This document shows positions 41,969 to 53,008 of a DNA stretch of 64,000 nt, one piece after another (the first letter of the stretch is position 1; each line of letters opens with the position of its first letter). Below the pieces are notes generated by a model, which had not been told where the DNA came from, searched no databases, and saw only the letters and a program-made list of their open reading frames with translations. A program made the position numbers and the translations under genes. The stretch comes from Plasmodiophora brassicae (lineage: Eukaryota; Endomyxa: Phytomyxea; Phytomyxea; Plasmodiophorida): assembly GCA_036867785.1 (NCBI GenBank), contig CP145419.1, positions 992,001 through 1,056,000 on the forward strand, given 5' to 3'.

Positions 41969-44599
41969 GTGAACAGCGTTTGACCTGGCCTTCCCCGGTT
42001 GGACCCACAGGTCGAGCACGCAACGACGCGCCACTGGCAGCGCCATTCTGTCCACCTTCTTGGGAATCCCGCCAGGCGTCCAACAGAACTTGAACTTCGC
42101 GGGACGCCGACAGGTGCACACGGGAACGAAGAACATCAAACGGGCGTCGTCCGGCCGCATTCGTAACCGCCAGCACGTCCTGCCATTCCTTTGGCGACAT
42201 CATTTGCTCCATCGCATCGGTCACGAGCTGAGCATCGGAACGGGACTCGTGCTGATACACGGCATGCAGAATGGTGTTCCCGGCTCGGTCCAAATTCGAC
42301 GCCAAATTGTATGGGTACAGGTTCATGTATCCGATCAGCGAATTAATCCCGAAGCGATTCCTTCGAATGATGTCGTACGCTTGATGCACGGCCGTCATCC
42401 CGTTGTCACAGTTCCGATGCATCTGACCCGCCGGAGTCTGAAGCAGGTACAGAAACAGCAACTCGTTGTGAATAGATGCTAAGCGATGGTGCAGGTCAAA
42501 CAAGATCTCCTGGTCAGCGTATGCCATTAGGTCACCGCCTTACTCTTCTCCGATCAAGTACGTACCTGATGGTGGCGCTCAGACTCGCCCTTGCTCAGAG
42601 CGACGTCGAGTGCTGTCCGGCCATCACGATCGGGTAGATTTACTAGACGCAGGGCATCAGCCGTCGACATCGGCGCGGACAGCAAAGCCGATATAAACTG
42701 CTTTGATCTGGAATTTGGTCCGATGTCGTGCAGGACGGACCTACCAAAGCCATCGATGGCGAATCGCAGGTCGGGACGGGCACGCACGAACATTTGCACG
42801 GCCTCGTGGCAGGACGACGAAACGGCTACGTGAAGAACTGATCGGCCGTTATTGTCGCGAGTGTCCAACAGTGCAGGGCGGCTGAGGACGTATTCGCGCG
42901 GCATCCAGTGATGGCAAAAGTGGTAGAAGTTCGGATGATGAAGAACAGTTTGGCCAAGACGGTTCACGGCCGCTGGCAGGGTGAGCATGGTGAACATCGC
43001 CGATAAATCGCCAAGTGGTGCATATGTACAAGGAAATGCGAAGAGTACAACGAAGTCGTCCGAGGTCTGGACAGCAATATCGAGAAATGTCTTTGCCTGA
43101 AGCACCTTTTGGCATAGGAAGTTCACCGCACCAACAATTCCATGACGCTTCGCCGAATGTGCCAGAATCCACCAGAACATCTGTTTGTACTTGTCGTGCC
43201 ACCCGGTTAAGACCAGGACATCGGCGAGAGCGTGAAGCGAAGTTCGCCCCAGACTGTCAGATTCCCAAGGCGGCGCAACCGGGGGGTTGGACGCGAGCAC
43301 ATGCTGACAAAGTTGAACCATCACGTCAAGAGTTTGGAAGCGTGCCTGCAGTGGGAGGCGCGTCATGAGACTTCGACGAGGGTGCAGGCCTCGCTGAACG
43401 GGGAATATCGAAGCGCCAACGTAGTAAATTATGACGTTCAGAAGCGGCGTCCCGGGACAGAACATATCCTTCAGACGAATCATCAAGTCTAAGTGACTGG
43501 GGATGGTAGGTCGGCGAGAGATCACCATATTGTGTGGCAAGAGATGGTTCGTGACGATAAGTGGAAGCAGCTGCTTCGTGACGTCGTCGGGACAACTGCG
43601 AAGTACTGTGTCGACGATATTGGCAGGTAACCGGGGAAGATCCGCCAGAGGGTGGAAGCGCTTTACAAACGTTAGGGCGGCTCCACAACGAAATTGGACC
43701 AGGTCGCGAAAGTTCATGAAGCGCAATGGGATGGTTGGTGGAACGTCATCATGTTGAATCAGGTGTACGGCGATATCGCGGCGAGTGGACCAGCCGATTA
43801 ACCGTATCTCTCCTTCATCGGGAATGAACCCGAATCGCTGGTACAATCGCACGATTTCCATAGCCGGCAGCGTGCGCATTAGCATGGAATAATCGATGCC
43901 GTGCAGGATGAGGGACTCCTTCTTAGCGTCGTCGGCATGGACCCACGTGTCCCGGGTGGCTTGACACGCTTCGGCGTATAAAGGATCGGCCAGCAGGTCC
44001 TTCACGTCCTCGAGTCGTGGCAACCTTTGGCGGATCGGATCATCCGACGGAATTTCGGCGACGATGGTTTTCCCAATGCATTGGACGCGAGCGGATGTTC
44101 CCAGATCACGCGATTGCGTGCGTAAGAACGCGGCGACAAGTTCGATCAGCGGGATAGCAACGCGACGAAACAGAGTGTGGATAGCTGCTCTGGTCGTCTT
44201 AACCTGTATACATCCCTTACCTAGAGCCCTCAGAACCGTCGCAAGGGTTTCGAGTTTCTCGCACAGCTTTAGAGCACCAAACGCTGCTCGCAATGAACGC
44301 AAATCCTCGTCGCGCATTCCATTCAGCATCCGGATCAGCAAACGGAATTCATCATCCGTTTCAACGTTGGGTAGGTTGGGAAGCATGAACTGGAACACGG
44401 ATGCTCTGTAGGCGTCGCGCCAACTTCTCGATACGGCCGACGCGTTCACCAGGTCACTGTCCCGTAAATACTGTCGAAAGATCACGCCTTCGAGGTCGGC
44501 GGGCAGAACCTGCAGGACTTGCGCCAGTGACGTTGACAAGAGAGCAAGCACACTGATGATCAACGCCAACCACTGCCACCGTCCTGCACAAGCGGCCAT
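41964..44599 (-). CDS. F-box and ankyrin-repeat protein with hydrophobic leader (copy A)
   Basis: Two exons: 44599-42569 and 42513-41964; the 56-nt intron joins SERHHQ to EILFDLHHRLASIH. The product opens with a hydrophobic leader (WQWLALIISVLALLSTSLAQ), then an F-box: VLPADLEGVIFRQYL, SDLVNASAVSRSWRDAYRAS. A long helical region follows, then ankyrin-like units near the C-terminus: DSLGRTSLHALADV, NRLGQTVLHH, DNNGRSVLHVAVSSSCHEAV, GFGRSVLHDIG, RDGRTALDVALSKGE, and in exon 2 NGMTAVHQAYDIIRR, AGNTILHAVYQHE. F-box proteins select substrates for SCF ubiquitin ligases; ankyrins would bind them. The leader is odd for a cytosolic adaptor, but copy B keeps it. Near-identical copy B lies 4 kb to the right. 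Confidence 0.8.
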
Positions 44600-44724
44600 C
44601 GCACACGCGCGCAAGTTGCACAGAATCGCAATAATTCCTGACGAACGCCACCTTTGCCGACCACTCCGTGCGGCAGTGGCGACCAGCGAAAAATAGCCCA
44701 CTGCCCAGAGCGGATCCAGCGAAC

Positions 44725-44935
44725 ACTCGCTAGCGTGTCCAGGACGATGACGACGGCGAGGATGATGTCGTCGGCGGCGGTCCCGGGCGCGACGAGGAAC
44801 TCGACGAAATCGGCGTGGGGTGTCCCCCGATATGATGTTCGCCAAGGTCCTGTACCCGATCACGCCCAGCGCCACTCCGTGAAAGGCCCGTGCGCTGGTT
44901 GGGTCGGCGATGGTCGCGAGAGCATGTCCAGGAGG
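44725..44935 (-). pseudogene. Fragment of KAP3
   Basis: Closely matches part of the 3' half of the KAP3 gene (about 50140-50300), including the stretch GACGATGACGACGGCGAGGA and GAACTCGACGAAATCGGCGT. It carries small deletions and keeps no long frame. It sits just upstream of F-box-ankyrin copy A, the place KAP3 occupies relative to copy B, so it is a leftover of a block duplication. Confidence 0.8.
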
Positions 44936-45350
44936 CGGACCTGAAGCAGGAGGAGCGCATCCGGAACGATAAGGAGAAGCAGCATTAGCAGAAGGAGATG
45001 ATAGATAAGTGCAGGTAGGTTCTAATCGCGGAGATGGAAGCCAGGCGCGCCGAGGAGCGGCGCATGGCGCAGGAGATAACTGCGAAACGGGACCAGGAGA
45101 AGCGCGAGTGTGACGACGAGCAGGAAGCGGAACGATGTCAACAGCGCAACGTGGCGGAAAACGCTCGCCGAATACCATCGCTGTCAAATGGTCAGTGTGT
45201 GCAAACCGTTCATGAGTAACGACGAGGAACATAATCGCGTACAGATGGCGAAGTGGAAACGAGAGCAGGAGCAGCGCGACGACCGGAACGAATGGGGGCG
45301 GACGCAGATGAAGAAACACAAGTCGTTCATCGGCGAGCTGAAGCAGGTGA
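44930..45350 (+). pseudogene. Fragment of the CFAP210-like gene (remnant 1)
   Basis: Matches the 3' half of the CFAP210-like gene (about 41022-41455), including the intron before the last exon. The frame is broken: one codon in a Gln-rich stretch has become TAG, and a second stop arises by the former intron border. It runs directly into a piece of the F-box-ankyrin last exon at about 45351, so the ends of both genes were lost at the joint. Confidence 0.85.
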
Positions 45351-45660
45351 CGCCGAAGCTCCATTGCATGCGACACGCGCTGGACATCGGAACGGGACCC
45401 GTGCTCACACACGGCATGCAGGATGGTGTTCCCGCCCCGGTCCAGATTCGACGCCCAATCACATGGATTCCGGGTCACGTAGTCGATGAGCGACATGATA
45501 CCAAAGCCATTCCTGCGAATAATGTCGTACGCTTGATACACGGCCGTCATCCCATTGGCACTATGCGGATGCATCTGACCCGCCCGAGTCTGAAGCAGTT
45601 ACAGAAACAACAAACCGTTGTAGATAGATGGTAATCGATGGTGCAGGTCAAACAAGATCT
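45351..45660 (-). pseudogene. Fragment of the F-box-ankyrin last exon
   Basis: Corresponds to about 42190-42500 of copy A and to 46385-46690 of copy B. It encodes recognisable pieces such as NGMTAVYQAYDIIRRNGFG and GGNTILHAVCEHGSR. It lacks the start of the exon and its true 3' end, which is replaced by CFAP210-like sequence. The open frame continues into antisense CFAP210 DNA by chance. Confidence 0.8.
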
Positions 45661-45689
45661 ACTGGCCGGCGTAAGCGCTCGTCGGCTAT

Positions 45690-45720
45690 AGGTCCGGTCG
45701 ACGAGTCGTCGACCGGACCT
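45690..45720. other. 31-nt near-perfect palindrome
   Basis: Arms 45690-45704 (AGGTCCGGTCGACGA) and 45706-45720 are exact reverse complements around a single base. It lies between the F-box-ankyrin fragment and the next CFAP210-like fragment, that is, at a duplication joint. Confidence 0.9.
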
Positions 45721-45819
45721 GCGCCCCACAATTAAACGTTGGATAACGTGTTGCATGTCGTCAACGGGACGTGCGGGACAGTCTGCGAAATCGGACGAGC
45801 GATAATTAAGGGTCGCTTA

Positions 45820-46080
45820 ATGAAATCGAAATGGGAGCGCGAGTGTGACGAGGAGCAGGAGTGGCAGCGCAACGAGGCGGATGCGCTTGCCGAGTACCAT
45901 GCGACAAAGATGAAGGAGTGCACCAGGCGTTCATCGGCGAGCTGAAGCAGGTGACGCAGAAGATGATGGGCGATTACGCCGCGGAAGGGCGCGACACGCT
46001 GCCGATCGCCAGTGCCCTGTCCAAGAACGCCAGCCTGTGACACCCGCGGCGCACCACGTCGACATGGGGGCGATATCAAA
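45820..46080 (+). pseudogene. Fragment of the CFAP210-like gene (remnant 2)
   Basis: Second leftover of the CFAP210-like 3' end: pieces of the Glu-rich helix (AAATCGAAATGGGAGCGCGA) followed, after an internal deletion, by the last exon up to a point corresponding to NASL. It precedes the third copy of the junction repeat and F-box-ankyrin copy B, so it marks the left end of the second full block. Confidence 0.85.
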
Positions 46081-46134
46081 CGGTTCGAATACAAGCTGTC
46101 TGGACGGCACCACAACACGAAATACCATTGCTGT

Positions 46135-48793
46135 TCATTTAGGAAGGGGACATCCGACTGGCCTGGAGTGAACCTGGCCTTCCCTGGTTGGACCCACAGG
46201 CGGAGCACGCGACGACGCGCCGCTGGCAGTGCCATTCTGTTCACCTTGGGAATCCCGCCAGGCGTCCAACAGAAACTGAAGTTCGCGGGACGCCGGCAGG
46301 TGCACAATACGGGAACGAAGAACATCATATGGGCGCCGCCCAGCCGCATTCGTAACCGCCAGCACGTCCCGCCATTCCTTTGGCGACATCATTTGCTCCA
46401 TTGCATCGGTCACGAACTGAACATCGGAATGGGCCGGCTCGTGCTGATATACCGCATGCAGGATGGTGTTCCCGGCCAGGTCCAGATTTGACGCCCAGTT
46501 GCATGGGTTCAGGATCATGTAGTCGATGAGCGGCCCGATACCAAAGTCATTCCTGCGAATAATGTCGTACGCTTGGTGCACGGCAGTCTTCCCATTGGCA
46601 CTGTTCCGGTGCATCTGACCCTCCGGAGTCTGAAGCAGGTACAGAAACAGCACATCCTTGTGAATCTCTGCTAATCGATGATGCAGGTCAAACAAGATCT
46701 CCTGGTCCGCATACCCAATCAGGACACCGCCTTACTATTCTACAACCACGTACCTGATGGTGGCGCCCAGCCTCGCCCTTGCTCAGAGCGACATCGAGCG
46801 CTGTCCGGCCATTATGATCGCGTAGCGTTACTAGACGCAGGGCATCGTTCGACGAAATCGGGACGCACAGCAATGCCGACAGAAACTGCTGTGATCCGCA
46901 ATTTGATCCGATATCGTGCAGGACGGACCTACCGGAACCATCGACGGCCAATGTCAGGTTGGGACGGGCACCCACGAACCACTCCACAGCCTCGTGGCAG
47001 GACGAGGAAACGGCTACGTGGAGAACGGATTGGCCATCATTGTCCCGCGTGTCTAACAGTTCGGGGCGGCTGAGGACGAACTCGCGAGGCATCCGGGGAA
47101 GGCAGTATAGGTAGAAGAGCGTATGATGAAGAACCGTTTGGCCAAGGCGGTTCACGGCCGATGGCAGGGTGAGCCACGTGAACAGGACCTTGAACTCGCG
47201 ATCTGGTATAGGTGTATGGTGTGCAGCAAAGAGTTTGACGAAGTCGTTCGAGGAGCGGACCGCGATATCGAGAAACGTCCTTGCCTGATGATCTTTCTGA
47301 CATAAGAACTTCGCCGCAGCGCGTGATCCACGAAGATTCACCGACACTTCAAGAATCCGCTGGAATATCGTATTGTAACTTATGCTCCAACCGGTTGAGA
47401 TCATGACCTCAGCCAGAGCGTGAAGCGAAGTTCGCCCCAGACTGTCAGATTCCCAAGGGAACGTAACCGGGTTGCTGGATGAAACCACATATTCAAACAG
47501 TCGAAGCATTACGACAAGGCTTTGGAAGCGTGCCTGCAGTGGGAGGCGCGTCATCAACAGGCGTCGAAGACGGTTCAGGTTTCGCAGGACAGAGATCGAA
47601 GCGCCAACATAATCAATTATGGCGTTCAGAAGCGGCGTCCCAGGAAAGAACACATTTCTCAGACGAGTGAACAATTCAAAATGATCGGAGATGGCGAAAA
47701 ACCGACTAGAGATCATCATATTGTGCGGCAAGAGATGGTTGGTGACGATCAGTGGAAGCAGCTGCTTCGTGACGTCATCGGGACAACAGCGAAGTACTGT
47801 GTTGACGATGTCATCGGGTAACCGGGGAGCAGTCGTGAGGTGGTGGAAACGCTGTGCAAACGTGAGGGCGGCTCCGCAACGAAACTGGACCAGGTCGCGG
47901 AAATTCATGAAGCGCAATGGGATGGTTGGTGGAACGTCATCATCAAGTTGAATCAGCTGTACGGCGATATCGAGGCGAGTGGACCAGGGGATTAACCGCA
48001 TCTCTTCTTCATCGGGAACCAATCCGAATTGCCGGTACAATCGCACGATTTCCATAGCCGGCAGCGCGCGCATTAGCATGGAATAATCGATACCGTGCAG
48101 GATGAGGGACTCCTTCTTAGCGTCATCGGCAAGGACCCACATTTCCCACGTTACTTCACGCGCTTCTGCGTACAAAGGGTCGGCCAGGAGGTCCTTCACG
48201 TTCTCGAGTCGTGGCAATCTTTGGCGGATCGGATCATCCAATGGAATTTGGGCGACCACCGATCTCCCAAGGCACTGGACGCGGGCGTGTGTCCCCATTT
48301 TACGCGATTGTGCGCGAAAGAAAGCAGCGACAAGGAAGATTGGCTGGATAGCAACGCGGCGATACAAAGTTTGAATAGCGGCTTTGCACGTCTTAACCCG
48401 TATACAACCCTCACCTAGAGCCCTCAAAATCGTCGCAAGGACGTCGATTTTCGGGCACAGCTTTAGAGCATCGAGCGCTGCCCGCAGTGAATGCAAATCC
48501 TCGTCGCGCATTCCATTCAGCACGCCCACCAGGGAACTGGCTTGGTCATCTGTATCGAATTTCGGGAGTTTGGGGAGCATGATCTGGAACACGGATGCTC
48601 TGAACGCGTCACGCCAACTTCTCGATACGGCCGACACGGACACCAGGTCACGTTCCGGTAGATACTGTCGACAGATCGCGCCTTCGACGTCGGCGGGTAG
48701 ACCCTGCAGGACTTGCGCCGATGATGTTGACAAGAGAGCAAGCACATTGATTATCAACGCCGACCACGCCCATCGTCCAGTACCAGAGGCCAT
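46135..48793 (-). CDS. F-box and ankyrin-repeat protein with hydrophobic leader (copy B)
   Basis: Two exons joined by a 56-nt intron near 46695-46750 (GRHHQ to EILFDLHHRLAEIH). Leader RWAWSALIINVLALLSTSSA, F-box GLPADVEGAICRQYLPERDL and VSAVSRSWRDAFRAS, long helical middle, then ankyrin-like repeats: DSLGRTSLHALAEV, NRLGQTVLHHTLF, DNDGQSVLHVAVSSSCHEAV, GSGRSVLHDIGS, NGRTALDVALSKGE, NGKTAVHQAYDIIRR. Both copies keep full frames, so selection acts on each. Differences cluster in the leader and in the middle region. The likely role is substrate selection for an SCF ligase, by family. The promoter side resembles copy A for roughly 120 nt, showing the duplication included the 5' region. Confidence 0.8.
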
Positions 48794-48959
48794 CGCACAC
48801 GCAATCAAGTTGTACAGAATCGCAATTCCTGACGAACGCCACCTGTGCCGACCACACCGTGCGGCAGTGGCGACCAGCGAACAGAGCGGATCCAGCGAAC
48901 ACTCGTCCTGCGTAGGTATTAATTTTATCCGACAGGAGCTAAACTGAACCCAGAGCGGA

Positions 48960-49045
48960 TACGGAAGACTGGGCCTCTCTGTTGACAAGAGAGTGAGCGC
49001 ATTCATGACCAATGCCGACATCCACACCCATCGACCAGCACAAGC
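48960..49045 (-). pseudogene. Remnant of a third F-box-ankyrin 5' end
   Basis: The stretch reads RWVWMSALVMNALTLLSTE on the minus strand, matching the leader of copies A and B (RWAWSALIINVLALLSTS), but no F-box follows. It indicates that at least one more copy once stood here. Confidence 0.6.
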
Positions 49046-49619
49046 CCCATCTCAACGCAGTACTCGACACCTGGTCGATCTTCCGGAAAGCGGCTTCTTC
49101 TGGCGAGGTACAGTAGGTAGTCGTGAGATTCCTCGAGCTCGATTCTGGTTAGAAGTCGCACCTGGAAACTTCGAATTTGAGGAAGCCGCTTCACCGGAAG
49201 ATCGGGGGGAGGGGACAATATTCGGCAGCGAGGATGTCGAATGCTGCGTTGAGAGGGCTGACGAGAACTTCCAGGATGGCAAAAGGTCCTTCGGAATGGC
49301 AAATCTGACACCGCCTTTCGTGTTGTGGCAGACAGCACAATCGGGACGTTCATGTGCACCACTTGGAAGCTGTCACACGAGCAACCTGCAATTCTTCAAT
49401 TTGAATACGTACCTCCATCATGGAAGCGAGCGGCTTTATTCATCTTGGTGCCCTGGACACATGCTAACAATATTACGTCACATCGGAATCGTCGCCGTGG
49501 TCATCGTCGTCGTCCCAGCGTCCGATGGGCGATGTGGACGGACTGGACCACGTGCTGAGCGCTTCCCGGCCCTACAGCAAGGATCATAAGAAAACGGGCA
49601 AACACGCGAATTGTTGGTC
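49046..49619. other. Gap without a supported gene
   Basis: Open frames exist on both strands (for example on plus to 49589), but none has a domain, signal or splice logic. A GTCGTCGTC-rich stretch lies near 49503. I see nothing assignable. Confidence 0.4.
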
Positions 49620-52340
49620 TTAACGAACCCGGTCATCCTGGAAGCGTGGTTTCGCGGTCGACTCAGGCGGGCCTTTCGCGACCGCTTGCAGCCAGGGTGC
49701 GTTGCGCGCGTCGAACGCACCGTCACGCACCTTGTCGCGGACAACGGCTGACACGTCACACTGCCCAGGCAAAGGATTCAGCAAACCAAGAACGAACGAC
49801 CTGCTACGCGGGCGACGTACGGCGATGACATTGATGCAGTCGGAGGCCAGCGCGCGCACCTGTAGCGTCTGGTCGTGTTCGTGCAGGGCGATGAGCCGGT
49901 CCACTAAACCGGGCACGGACACCGTCACGATCCGCGTCTCGTCGTGCAGCAGGAACCGGTACACGCTGAACAGCGTCTGCAGGACGATCTCTTCGTCATC
50001 GCATTTCTCTACGTCCAGGTCAACCGACGTGCGCCTGGACGGTCATTGCGCAAGACGCCGTTACCCGTTAGGACGTCAGCCAGCAAGCGTACCAGGCGGG
50101 AGTTCGCCAGGATGATGGCCGACTTGGGGTCGCCGGCCAGCGTGCCCAGGACGATGACGACGGCGAGGATGATGTCGTCGTCGGTGAATCCGGGCACGAG
50201 CAGTTTGACGAGGAACTCGACGAAATCGGCGTGGGACAGGACCTTGGCGAACGGCACATCGGGGACGTCGACGCACCCGATCACGCCCAGCGCCTCGACG
50301 AGCAGGTCGTTCACCTGCGCCCGTTTCGCCATCGCCATGAAATCGTGCACGTGCCGCGCCAGGTGCTCCTTCACCTAAGGACGACGCTGAGAACACACAG
50401 ACACCCCAGGGGCAGCCGAAGTACAACACGACGAACCTTCCCAGGGTGCACGGCCAGATTGTGCACCATCTTTACCAGCATCGCATCGTTCGTCGTGACA
50501 GCGCGTTTCACGAGCGCCGACAGCGTGTCGCGATCGCAGAACGCGGCGGCCGACACTGGGTTCGCGCTCAGGTTGACAGCGAGGGCGATCAGCTCCGGCG
50601 TGATCAGCCTCGTTGTCGTCGCCAGGATCGCGGTGGCCACCAAAGGCGTCGCCGACGCCAACACCTCCCTGCCGTCCACGTCCAGCGATACGTTGTACAA
50701 CAGCTTCACCGCAGCCATCATCGTGTCCACGTCCGGGTCCCGCAGAGCCTAACACGGTTTCTTCAACCTCGGCCATTCCTTCAGGGGTCTACTCGAAACA
50801 GCCAGCCCCTAAAGACGGGCCTACAGAGTCGCGCACAGTAGGATGTGCGCGACTTGCAGCGCCGGGCCGGTCTTTTGGGGGCCGGCCGTTTCCTGTCGGC
50901 CCCTGTTCCATTCGATGATCACCACTGACCTGGATCGCGGACGCGATGATCGCGTTGTGTGCTGCGATGGCGCGTCGCAGATCGCTGTGGAACGTCAGGT
51001 TGAACAGCAGGCGCAGCGCGGCGAGCGTCACCGGTGCGCTGGGTGCCCCGTTGAACACAACGCCGACGGTGCGGACGGCGTCGAGGTCCGCCATGGCGGC
51101 CACGTTCTCCTTGAGAACGCTGAGCTTCTTCAGGAACGTCAGGACGAGGACCTGGAGCTGCGTCACGGACCGCGGCTCGGCGCTGCCGACCCGGCCGAGC
51201 GCGCCCAGCAGGTACCGGACGATGTCGCGGTTGACCATCTTGACTTCGATCTGCAGATCCTCGGCCATGTTCATCAGAATGTAGAACGCGACGAACAGGA
51301 GGCGTTCCTGGCGCGCGAGGAACGTCCGCTTCGCGGCGACGCCGTCCGCCGCCATCTCGTAGCGCTTGCATTCCAGGTCCACGATGCGCATCGTCGTGTC
51401 GCCGATCTTGCTGTCCAGCAGGATATAATGCAAGGCCGAATAGTTCGACAGGCAGCGGAACACGTCGAGGACGGTCGTGACCAGATCCGTGTTCTTCTTG
51501 CGGTTCTCGTTCAGCACGCGGGCCAGCGCCCCGATCGTCGTCGGATTCCCCGCGATCGCCTCGACGTTGTCCCTCTGCTGAACCAGCTGCAGAATCATTG
51601 CCGCGCCACGCGTGATCTCCTCAGGCGCCTCCTCGTACAGCAGCTCCAGGTACGCGTCCAGGTCCTCCGTCGACGCCTTCGGCCCCGAGTTCCTCTTCTT
51701 TCCCTTCCGCTTCACTGGTGCCGCCGGTTCCGGTGCAGGTGCCGCTGGCTCAGGAGGCGCCGTCGCAGCCAGGGGCTTCGGCGTCTGCTCCCGCGCCGTC
51801 GTCGGCGCGCGCTTTGCAGCCGCCGGAGCCGGTTTGGGCTCGTGAACGTCTTTGCGTTTGTGCACGGGAGCCTCGCCGTCGTCGCTATCGTCGCTGTCTT
51901 CGTCGACGTCGTCGCCATCGCTGAGTTTGCCTTCGGGCGGGTCGACGTCGGCGGCCGTTTGGGCGCTCGCCAAGCGTGTTTGGAGCTGACGGAGCAGGTC
52001 CTCAACGAAGGCCACCTTGGACGGATGGATGTACTTGCATTTGGCGACGATCTCGGCGGCTACTGTCGCCGCGTTCGACGTCGCCGAGAACGACTTGAGT
52101 GTGATCCTGCAATGGGGCGTCAGGAGAGTGCATGAACGGCGGGCGAACAGCCGCGCACCGTTTCTGGGATGGTGTCCGGCTAACGACATTGTTGGAGGCA
52201 TCGATCAGCTGAGTCTCGATGTTGACGATAAGGGCGGCGTCGGTGATGTCGAGGACGATACTGCCTGGCTTGACCTTCTTCTTGAACGACGAAGCCGCGG
52301 CGGCGGCGGCGGGTGTGCCGGCCACGTCAGCCGACGTCAT
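49620..52340 (-). CDS. KIFAP3: KAP3, armadillo subunit of heterotrimeric kinesin-2
   Basis: Adaptor that links the two kinesin-2 motors to intraflagellar-transport cargo. Exon 1 reads FKKKVKPGSIVLDITDAALI (KAP3 family KVKGG...IDVHPTEKALIV). Later exons carry VAAEIVAKCKYIHPSKVAFV (family KCKLIHPSKL), an acidic then Lys/Pro/Ala linker, YLELLYEEAPEEITRGAAMI (family YVELLYEDIPEKVRGSALI), IGALARVLNENRKKNTDL, FLARQERLLFVAFYILMNMA, FLKKLSVLKENVAAMADLD, and armadillo repeats to LVDRLIALHEHDQTLQVRAL and the end NAPWLQAV (family ...SQWLEMV). Introns at about 52178-52110, 50930-50760, 50400-50380 and 50040-49980. Part of the 3' half is repeated as debris at 44.7 kb. It supports a motile or sensory cilium in this organism. 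Confidence 0.92.
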
Positions 52341-52400
52341 CTACACTAACGGTAGATCGCGATCCATGCGGCCGTCACAGTGTACGGCAGGGAATGCCGT

Positions 52401-52883
52401 TTATATCTGCATGGCCGAGTCGTCCGGGACGCCAGGCAGGTTGAACTGGAACCCTGGCAGGACGTCCGCAGCGGCGTCGGCGGCGTTCGACGTTGCGTCG
52501 TTCTTGTCGTTGACGGGTTCGGCAAGGCGCTCGATCTCGGCGGCGTGTCGAGCCCGGAGATCGTCTTCCAGCTTGCGGATGTCGCGCACCAGTTGTCGTC
52601 GCGCCTCCTTCTGCCCAGGGACCTTCTTGCTGAGCCGCTTCCTGGATACTCAACTTAGGAACCAGATGCGTAAAACGGTGCCGGTTGTCTCGTACACATC
52701 AACCTGCATCGACGCGATCGTCGCCTTCAGCTCACGGCATTCGCGCTTGTGGCGTTGGAGGATGCGCCCTCGGTGCGTGACGTCGAGGTCGATCCGCTGC
52801 ACGTCAATCTCGGCCTGCAGCGGCCTCTCGTACGGTGTTCGCCGACCTTTCCGGCCCTTCCGCCTGCGGATTGGTTGAACCAT
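52401..52883 (-). CDS. OTUD6 N-terminal-like coiled-coil protein without the protease domain
   Basis: Exons from 52883 and from about 52645, joined over a 55-70 nt intron. The product has a basic start (MVQPIRRRKGRKGRR), a coiled coil (RILQRHKRECRELKATIASM; KKVPGQKEARRQLVRDIRKL; LEDDLRARHAAEIERL) and a short tail ending GVPDDSAMQI. This is the pattern of the N-terminal helix of OTUD6 deubiquitinases (RHK.E.KEL......KK.PKGDKK.R..v..e...LE..l..rH..El). No OTU Cys-protease domain follows, since the stop at 52401 precedes the KAP3 start by only 60 nt. Possible dominant-negative or scaffold role is inference. Confidence 0.55.
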
Positions 52884-53008
52884 CACGCTCTGCGTCCTGG
52901 CTTCAACGCCCAGCAGCAGTCGAGCGTGGCTCAGTGGCGGAGTCGGGAGCGTCCCGCGACGAGTGAGCGTGGCGACGGAACCGGACGCAGCTTCGACTGG
53001 CGCACATT

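Noticed and set aside
44600-45574. Upstream extension of the F-box-ankyrin copy A frame
   Set aside because: The extension runs through antisense CFAP210-like and KAP3 fragments and an ankyrin-exon fragment; it stays open only by chance. The leader at 44599 is the supported start.
48993-49589. 198-codon plus-strand frame
   Set aside because: No family, no splice logic, and its left part overlaps a remnant of the F-box-ankyrin leader on the other strand.
50843-52135. 430-codon plus-strand frame
   Set aside because: Antisense shadow of the KAP3 exons, which have clear family motifs.
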